Source of the DNA: SLNP01 sp964568875
Lineage (GTDB): Bacteria; Bacteroidota; Bacteroidia; Bacteroidales; VadinHA17
NCBI GenBank assembly: GCA_964568875.1
Contig: CAZMSH010000008.1
Span: forward strand, 1 to 64,000
Length of the DNA stretch: 64,000 nucleotides
Reading direction: 5' to 3'
Position 1 is the stretch's first letter, and the number at the start of each line of letters is the position of its first letter. Below the pieces are notes generated by a model. It did not search any database, was not told the DNA's origin, and saw nothing but the letters and a program-made list of their open reading frames with translations. Position numbers and translations under genes: made by a program. Below are positions 1 to 5,299 of this stretch, piece after piece.

Positions 1-401
1 GTCTTCCTCAGCATCTCCTTCTTTATGGAACCGATCATACAACCACCGTATCCCATTGTTGTCGCCCCAAACATAATTGTCTGAGCTGCAATACCGTGGT
101 CTATTCCGAAAGGATCATTAATTTCGAGATCCCGCAGCAGAATGATATAACCTGAAGGCCTCTGTCCAGGCTCAGGCCCGGGCCACTCCTTCAGGTAGCC
201 TGCCCATGCCGTAGCAGGGAAAATAGCCGTGCAATCTTCAACAGAATCATATATAAGATACTTCAACGATTGCCTGTTGGTTGCAGATGCTGACAGCCTT
301 GCCATGTCTACAAGCCTGATCAGCGTCTCACGACCAATCCGGTCAGATTCATCAAAACGCCTGTAACTACGAGTTCTTAAAACAATATCTTCAAAATCCA
401 T
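1..401 (-). CDS. Nitroreductase family protein (3' part beyond window)
   Basis: The gene starts at 401 on the minus strand and runs off the left edge, so only about the first 133 residues are visible. The N-terminus carries the family pattern of an early Arg-Ser-Tyr-Arg-Arg-Phe stretch (RSYRRF, residues 10-15), then a segment with SASATNRQ and a glycine-rich region (TMGYGGCMIGS) typical of the FMN-binding NAD(P)H nitroreductase fold. The family reduces nitro compounds, quinones or flavins with FMN; the substrate cannot be told from this fragment. The upstream neighbour is sodB on the same strand, separated by a heptamer repeat array. The family call is fairly safe; the role is open. Confidence 0.8.
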   Translation of the reverse strand, partial: MDFEDIVLRTRSYRRFDESDRIGRETLIRLVDMARLSASATNRQSLKYLIYDSVEDCTAIFPATAWAGYLKEWPGPEPGQRPSGYIILLRDLEINDPFGIDHGIAAQTIMFGATTMGYGGCMIGSIKKEMLRK

Positions 402-430
402 AAGTCAAAAACCGTAAAACTGAAACCACA

Positions 431-483
431 AATCTCAAATCGAAAATCGAAAATCGAAAATCTGAAATCTGAAATCTGAAATC
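431..483. repeat. Heptamer direct-repeat array (AATCNNN x 8)
   Basis: AATC recurs exactly every 7 bp at 431, 438, 445, 452, 459, 466, 473 and 480. The three following bases change in blocks (TCA, GAA x3, TGA x3, CTA). The array directly abuts the sodB stop codon (484-486) and ends 30 bp before the nitroreductase start. It shares its AATC register with the array at 30907-31008. No function is known to me. Confidence 0.9.
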
Positions 484-1056
484 CTAATACCTTTCTTCTA
501 CCTTTGTCCAGTCAATGATATCCCAGAGAGCATTTACATAATCAGGCCTCTTGTTACGGTAATCAATGTAATATGCATGTTCCCAGACATCGCATGTTAG
601 CAGGGGTTTTAATCCGTCGCGGATAGGATTGCCTGCGTTTGACTGTTGAGTAATAATCAGTGAGCCATCAGGCTTTTTGCTCAGCCAGGCCCATCCTGAT
701 CCGAAAAGTGTTACAGCCGCCTTTGAAAACTGCTCTTTGAAAATTTCAAAAGAGCCAAATATTTTCTTAATCTCTTCACCCAGCCGGCCACCTGGTATCC
801 GGCTGCCTTCCGGCGAGAATGTCTCAAAATAGAAGGTATGGTTCCATACCTGGGCTGCGTTATTAAATATTGCGCCATCTGCTTTCTTTATCATCTCTTC
901 AAGAGTCGCTCCCTCAAAAGCGCTGCCTGGCAGCAGTCCGTTCAGATTGGTCACATAAGCCTGGTGATGCCTGGCATAATGAAAATCAAAAGTCTCCTCA
1001 CTAAGTACCTGCTTCAGTGCCGATTTACTGTAAGGTAATACTGGAAGTTCAAACAT
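484..1056 (-). CDS. sodB: Superoxide dismutase, Fe-type
   Basis: A cytoplasmic enzyme that converts superoxide to oxygen and hydrogen peroxide. At 190 residues it has the normal length and no signal peptide. Visible metal ligands are His26 (FDFHYARHH), His73 (QVWNHTFYF), Asp156 and His160 (DVWEHAYY). Gln69 in AAQVWNH together with GSGWAWL, rather than GSQWAWL, points to the iron type, although cambialistic forms exist. The start is supported by a strong AGGAGG ribosome site, rare in this phylum. Its presence suggests an organism that meets oxygen at times despite the ferredoxin-linked metabolism encoded nearby. Confidence 0.96.
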   Translation of the reverse strand: MFELPVLPYSKSALKQVLSEETFDFHYARHHQAYVTNLNGLLPGSAFEGATLEEMIKKADGAIFNNAAQVWNHTFYFETFSPEGSRIPGGRLGEEIKKIFGSFEIFKEQFSKAAVTLFGSGWAWLSKKPDGSLIITQQSNAGNPIRDGLKPLLTCDVWEHAYYIDYRNKRPDYVNALWDIIDWTKVEERY

Positions 1057-1059
1057 AAT

Positions 1060-1067
1060 CTCCTCCT
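1060..1067 (-). promoter_or_regulatory. Strong Shine-Dalgarno site of sodB
   Basis: On the minus strand AGGAGGAG precedes the sodB ATG, with AGGAGG ending 5 bases before it. Most other genes here have no such site, as usual for Bacteroidota, so this one is notable and fixes the start. Confidence 0.75.
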
Positions 1068-1211
1068 GTTTTAGTTAATAATTATAATAACTGCCTGTAA
1101 CAGTATTATATCAAGAAACTACTAAATTACTAAATCCGGCGGCAATTTGCAAAAACAGATATCAGATGGGTACCGCCCGGAACCATGTTTACAGGTAAGA
1201 TATCAAGGAGG

Positions 1212-2042
1212 TCAGATAAGAAATATTTTATCGGGAAGAGAAGGTATAACCCCTTTTTGAGTCGCAATGTCAAAGAGAGTGGAGATGGCATTTTTTCCTT
1301 CCTCCCCCAGGCTCAGGGTAAAATCATTAACATACAACTTTATATGGCTGTTCATTACGGCACTATTCATCTCTTTGGCATTGCCGGCAACAAATGTATA
1401 GGAAGCAAGAGCATCACTGTAAGCGTACTCAAGACTTCTCCTCAGAACTCTGTTCACCCTTAAGGCAATCTCCTCGCCGAGGCTTCGCCTGACAACTATT
1501 GCTCCCAATGGTACCGGCAATCCGGTCAGTCTGCCCCAAAAGTCTCCAAGATCGGCTATCCTGATAAGACCTTTCTCTGTATATGTGAACCTGGTCTCAT
1601 GGATGATAAGGCCGGCATCGGCTTCACCATCAAGCAGAGCTCTTTCAATATCAGAAAAGAGGTACTCCTTTTTATTCCTGGCGTCAGGCCATGCAATGCT
1701 GAATAGAAGATTGGCAGTAGTATACTTTCCGGGAATAGCAATCAAAGATGAGTTTATGTCGCTTTGAGAGAGCTTCTTCCTTGATATCAGCAGCGGACCA
1801 CTCCTGTAGCCCAGCGCACTTCCCGAATCAAGTATCAGATAATCGCTTGCCACATAAGCATATCCGTGATAACTAACCTTTACAATGTCAAGATCGCAAT
1901 TCATGGCTTTGCGGTTCAGCTTCTCCACATCAGCCATAATATAATCGAATTCCAGGCCTTCAGTATCTATACGTCCGTGTACCATTGCATCAAACACAAA
2001 AGTATCATTCGGACAAGGTGAAAACCCCAAAGTCAGTCTCAT
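1212..2042 (-). CDS. mqnD: 1,4-dihydroxy-6-naphthoate synthase (menaquinone, futalosine pathway)
   Basis: MqnD turns cyclic dehypoxanthinyl futalosine into 1,4-dihydroxy-6-naphthoate, the late ring-forming step of the futalosine route to menaquinone. The 276-residue protein begins with the family signature SPCPNDTF (residues 8-15) of this periplasmic-binding-protein-like fold and continues with the expected DIVKVSYH segment. Its start codon overlaps the stop of mqnB (ATGA, 2039-2042), so the two genes are translationally coupled. mqnA and mqnC, needed for the earlier steps, are not in the window. Confidence 0.93.
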   Translation of the reverse strand: MRLTLGFSPCPNDTFVFDAMVHGRIDTEGLEFDYIMADVEKLNRKAMNCDLDIVKVSYHGYAYVASDYLILDSGSALGYRSGPLLISRKKLSQSDINSSLIAIPGKYTTANLLFSIAWPDARNKKEYLFSDIERALLDGEADAGLIIHETRFTYTEKGLIRIADLGDFWGRLTGLPVPLGAIVVRRSLGEEIALRVNRVLRRSLEYAYSDALASYTFVAGNAKEMNSAVMNSHIKLYVNDFTLSLGEEGKNAISTLFDIATQKGVIPSLPDKIFLI

Positions 2043-2704
2043 TCAGTGCTAAACAATTGTATTAAAATATCTTCTGCCTTCTCTCTCAAAGTCCCGAGCG
2101 CCAGTGGTATGTGCCATTTCTTGCGGTCTCTCTCTTCAACCATGTTGGAGATGGCCCTTAACGACACATATGGGACCCTTTCAAGAACACAAATATAGCA
2201 AAAAGATGCGCCCTCCATGCTCTCAATATCAGGATTGAACCTGTTTTTTATCATTTCTATACGCTGCTCCGAGCCAGAGACTGTATCTGATGTGATACCT
2301 GTAATAAAACTACAATTGCTGTTTAGCTTGCGGGTATAAGAATTGTCACATTCAATCCATCCTTCATTGTCAAACGGATTCTCATCATCGACCAAACCTG
2401 CCTTAATGGCCGGTATGAACTCCCCATGGTCATCAACCCCGAAATCTGCAAAACAATCCCTCTTTACAATCCCTGCCGATCCTACAACAAGGTTCTGATT
2501 GTAACTACCTGCAATTCCGGCATTAATCGCCAGCACCGGGTGTTCATTAAGAGCAAAATATCGGGACAGACTACGGGCGGTTGCTATAGTGCCTACTCCT
2601 GTTATCAGTATTTCGAGGGTCAGATCTTTTGAAGGAGATGCTAATCTCTTAAAAACCAATGACTCAATCTCGGTAGCAGTAACAATCAGTACTTTCCTTT
2701 TCAA
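2039..2704 (-). CDS. mqnB: Futalosine hydrolase
   Basis: A nucleosidase of the PNP/UDP family that removes hypoxanthine from futalosine. The 221-residue sequence has an N-terminal VTATEIE segment, an AGIAGSY glycine loop, and the family ESMEGASF motif near residue 163, whose acidic residues bind the ribose. A general MTA/SAH nucleosidase would look similar, but the four-base overlap with mqnD makes the menaquinone role much more likely. It is the first gene of the mqnB-mqnD pair and is transcribed away from the pterin genes. Confidence 0.9.
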   Translation of the reverse strand: MKRKVLIVTATEIESLVFKRLASPSKDLTLEILITGVGTIATARSLSRYFALNEHPVLAINAGIAGSYNQNLVVGSAGIVKRDCFADFGVDDHGEFIPAIKAGLVDDENPFDNEGWIECDNSYTRKLNSNCSFITGITSDTVSGSEQRIEMIKNRFNPDIESMEGASFCYICVLERVPYVSLRAISNMVEERDRKKWHIPLALGTLREKAEDILIQLFSTE

Positions 2705-2733
2705 AGCTGAGAGCTTATAAATGATTTAGAGTC

Positions 2734-2772
2734 CAAATGTATTGTTTTTAACGGTAAAATAAAGCAACTTTG
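2734..2772. promoter_or_regulatory. Divergent promoter pair mqnB / PTPS-folE
   Basis: For mqnB the minus strand has TACATTTG (2741-2734), a full match to the Bacteroidota -7 element TAnnTTTG, with TTG upstream (2766-2764 region). For the plus-strand pterin genes TTG at 2742-2744 lies 20 bp before CAACTTTG (2765-2772), one mismatch from the -7 element. The two promoters overlap within the 94-bp intergenic region. Confidence 0.5.
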
Positions 2773-2798
2773 CTGACTCGGTCTAATGAACAAAGCAG

Positions 2799-3212
2799 AT
2801 GATTTACCTTACCAGAAGAGAGAGATTCAGCGCTGCACACAGAATGTTCCGTGAAGAGTGGAGTGATGAAGAGAACTACAGGGTCTTCGGTAAATGCTCA
2901 AATCCAAACTGGCACGGACACAACTATGTGTTATACGTAACAGTTAAGGGCAATACAAATCTTGAAACTGGATTTGTAATGAATCTCAGCGATCTTAAAC
3001 TACTTCTGAAAGAGGTTGTCATTGATAAATTAGACCATAAGAATATTAATCTCGAGGTAGATTTCATGATTGGAAAGATAGCTACCACCGAGAACCTTGC
3101 CATTGCAATATGGAATGAACTGGAACCTCACGTGAGAAACAGGGGAGCAGAGTTGCATAGTGTAAGGATAGAAGAGACAGAGAATAATTTTGTTGAATAT
3201 TACGGCGAATAA
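2799..3212 (+). CDS. 6-pyruvoyltetrahydropterin synthase / QueD family protein
   Basis: A 137-residue zinc enzyme of the T-fold family that acts on dihydroneopterin triphosphate. Zinc ligands are His14, His39 and His41; the catalytic Cys is Cys33, followed by the LDHKN motif and a C-terminal RIEET segment with the substrate-anchoring Glu. The spacing Cys-x5-His-Gly-His matches classical PTPS rather than E. coli QueD (Cys-x3-HGH). It sits 3 bp before folE, which makes the substrate, so the two work in series. The product may feed queuosine, folate or a biopterin; the sequence alone does not decide. Confidence 0.85.
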   Translation: MIYLTRRERFSAAHRMFREEWSDEENYRVFGKCSNPNWHGHNYVLYVTVKGNTNLETGFVMNLSDLKLLLKEVVIDKLDHKNINLEVDFMIGKIATTENLAIAIWNELEPHVRNRGAELHSVRIEETENNFVEYYGE

Positions 3213-3215
3213 AAA

Positions 3216-3851
3216 ATGGAAACGATAAACAATGGCTCCGGAGAGCTCTATGACGGTTATAACAAAATAGAAACGTGGGATGATAAAACCGTTGATGAGA
3301 TTGCCGGTATGTATTACAGGATACTGAAACACCTTGGTGAGGATCCCGACCGTGAAGGTCTTTTGAGCACGCCGTCAAGAGTTGCAAAGGCATTACTGTT
3401 CCTGACCCAGGGTTACCGCCATAATCCGGTAGAGATTCTCACGGGAGCCATGTTCAGGGAAGATTACCGTCAGATGGTTATTGTAAAGGATATAGACCTT
3501 TACTCAATGTGTGAACATCATATGCTCCCATTTTTTGGAAAGGCACATGTGGCGTACATTCCTGACGGATATATTACAGGACTGAGTAAACTGGCCCGCG
3601 TCGTAGAGGTCTATTCAAGAAGGCTGCAGGTTCAGGAGAGACTTACAACACAGATACGCGATTGCATTCAGGATACCCTGAAACCAATGGGAGTTGCTGT
3701 CGTTATTGAGGCACAACATATGTGCATGCAGATAAGGGGCGTTCAGAAACAGAATTCAATTACCACCACATCTGCATTTACAGGTTGTTTTCTCACAAAC
3801 CTCAACACCAGGGAAGAGTTCATACATCTGATAAGTTCAAAGCTGCACTGA
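3216..3851 (+). CDS. folE: GTP cyclohydrolase I
   Basis: It opens GTP to 7,8-dihydroneopterin triphosphate, the first step of folate and other pterins. The 211-residue protein has zinc ligands Cys99, His102 and Cys170, with exactly the E. coli spacing (3 and 71 residues), plus the EHHMLPF, GLSKLARVV and QNSITTTSAF family motifs. An approximately 25-residue N-terminal extension is poorly conserved, as usual. It forms an operon with the PTPS-like gene just upstream, which uses its product. Confidence 0.95.
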   Translation: METINNGSGELYDGYNKIETWDDKTVDEIAGMYYRILKHLGEDPDREGLLSTPSRVAKALLFLTQGYRHNPVEILTGAMFREDYRQMVIVKDIDLYSMCEHHMLPFFGKAHVAYIPDGYITGLSKLARVVEVYSRRLQVQERLTTQIRDCIQDTLKPMGVAVVIEAQHMCMQIRGVQKQNSITTTSAFTGCFLTNLNTREEFIHLISSKLH

Positions 3852-3909
3852 TAGCTGAGCTAAATACCATCAATATTTCAGTCATTCAAATCAATCTTAA
3901 TTAAAGATC

Positions 3910-4791
3910 ATGAAAGCATATGTATTCCCCGGACAGGGGGCGCAATTCAGCGGAATGGGCAGAGACCTGTACGAAAAATACAGCATGGCAAGAGAAATGT
4001 TCTCTGAAGCAAATAGTATTCTCGGTTTTGATATAACCAGCCTGATGTTTAACGGTAGTGATGATGACCTTAAGCAAACAAAGGTTACACAACCTGCCAT
4101 TTTTCTTCATTCGGTTATACTGGCAGCCGTAATGGGAGATTCATTCAGACCTGACATGGTAGCGGGTCATTCCCTTGGAGAGTTTTCTGCACTGGTAGCC
4201 AATAAAACTCTATCGTTTGCTGATGGACTTCAACTGGTATCAAAAAGGGCAATGGCGATGCAAAAAGCCTGTGAGGCAAGACCCTCTACAATGGCGGCTA
4301 TATTAGGTGTGGAAGACAATATTGTTGAGGAAGTCTGCTCTTCTGTTGATGAGATCGTGGTTCCGGCAAATTATAACAGTCCGGGACAAATTGTCATCTC
4401 AGGTTCAATTGAAGGTATTGACGCAGCCATAGAAATGCTGAAGGAAAAAGGCGCAAAAAGGGCACTGAAACTTGCTGTTGGAGGTGCATTCCACTCACCT
4501 CTCATGGAACCGGCAAAGCAGGAATTGGAACAGGCTATTGAGTCGACTCCATTCAGCAAACCAGTATGCCCTGTGTTCCAGAATGTTGACGCTTCGCCAT
4601 CTGTTGATCCCATAATTATCAAGGCAAACCTGGCCAGACAATTGATATCACCGGTAAGATGGACACAAACAGTACATAATATGATTGCTGCCGGAGCAAG
4701 CTCTTTTACAGAGGTAGGACCGGGCGCAGTACTACAGGGCCTGATAAGAAAAGCTGATAAGGATATTGAGATATCAGGAGCTTCAGCCTGA
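3910..4791 (+). CDS. fabD: Malonyl-CoA:ACP transacylase
   Basis: It moves malonyl groups from CoA to acyl carrier protein to feed fatty-acid elongation. The 293-residue protein has the GQGAQ loop (residues 8-12), the nucleophile Ser88 in GHSLGE, the malonate-binding Arg113 and the catalytic His195 in AFHSPLME. It is 58 bp downstream of folE, so it may share the transcript or have its own promoter. It converges with the OsmC gene with a single base between the two stop codons, which leaves no room for a terminator. Confidence 0.95.
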   Translation: MKAYVFPGQGAQFSGMGRDLYEKYSMAREMFSEANSILGFDITSLMFNGSDDDLKQTKVTQPAIFLHSVILAAVMGDSFRPDMVAGHSLGEFSALVANKTLSFADGLQLVSKRAMAMQKACEARPSTMAAILGVEDNIVEEVCSSVDEIVVPANYNSPGQIVISGSIEGIDAAIEMLKEKGAKRALKLAVGGAFHSPLMEPAKQELEQAIESTPFSKPVCPVFQNVDASPSVDPIIIKANLARQLISPVRWTQTVHNMIAAGASSFTEVGPGAVLQGLIRKADKDIEISGASA

Positions 4792-4792
4792 G

Positions 4793-5203
4793 TCAGTCAC
4801 GGAATATCAGTTTTACATTCTGAACCACAGAGGGGTGCAAAGTCTGTGCTACCGGACATGTTCTGGCACAGAAGTCAATAATTTTCTTCTGCTTCTCAGT
4901 ATAGTCATTCATGGTGAAATCCATCTCAATGACTACCTCGCCAACTCGTCTCGGGTTGTCAGCCATTACCTTGGTTATCTTGCAGTTTACACCTTCCATG
5001 CTGAAACCATGCTCAACCGAGGATATCCCCATAATTGTCATCATACAACTACCGAGAGCAGCAGCAACAAGATCGGTCGGAGAGAAATACTCTCCTTTGC
5101 CCCTGTTGTCTACAGGTGCATCTGTAATCAGGCTGTTCCCGGAGCGTACATGAGTCGCTTCAGTTCTTAAGTCACCAAGGTAGTTCGTTCTGACTGTCTC
5201 CAT
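4793..5203 (-). CDS. OsmC/Ohr family protein
   Basis: A 136-residue protein of the OsmC family, thiol peroxidases that reduce organic hydroperoxides. The two characteristic redox cysteines are present at Cys53 (LGSCMMT) and Cys116 (FCARTCPVAQ), with an extra Cys112. The SPTDLVAAALGSC block is diagnostic of the family. It is not the well-studied Ohr proper, so its substrate is uncertain. It lies downstream of the two receiver/ATP-grasp genes on the same strand, behind a small heptamer repeat array. Confidence 0.85.
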   Translation of the reverse strand: METVRTNYLGDLRTEATHVRSGNSLITDAPVDNRGKGEYFSPTDLVAAALGSCMMTIMGISSVEHGFSMEGVNCKITKVMADNPRRVGEVVIEMDFTMNDYTEKQKKIIDFCARTCPVAQTLHPSVVQNVKLIFRD

Positions 5204-5256
5204 ATTCCTAATTAATATTCTGGTTATGATCTATTCTAATCTTTATGTGCTCCTTC

Positions 5257-5291
5257 CATGCTCCATGCTCCATGCCCCATGCCCCATGCCC
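5257..5291. repeat. Heptamer direct-repeat array (CATGCYC x 5)
   Basis: CATG recurs at 5257, 5264, 5271, 5278 and 5285 in exact 7-bp register. The units change from CATGCTC to CATGCCC along the array. It lies in the 96-bp gap between the OsmC gene and the 995-residue receiver/ATP-grasp gene. The period equals that of the AATC arrays, but the unit sequence is unrelated. Confidence 0.85.
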
Positions 5292-5299
5292 TTTATCCA

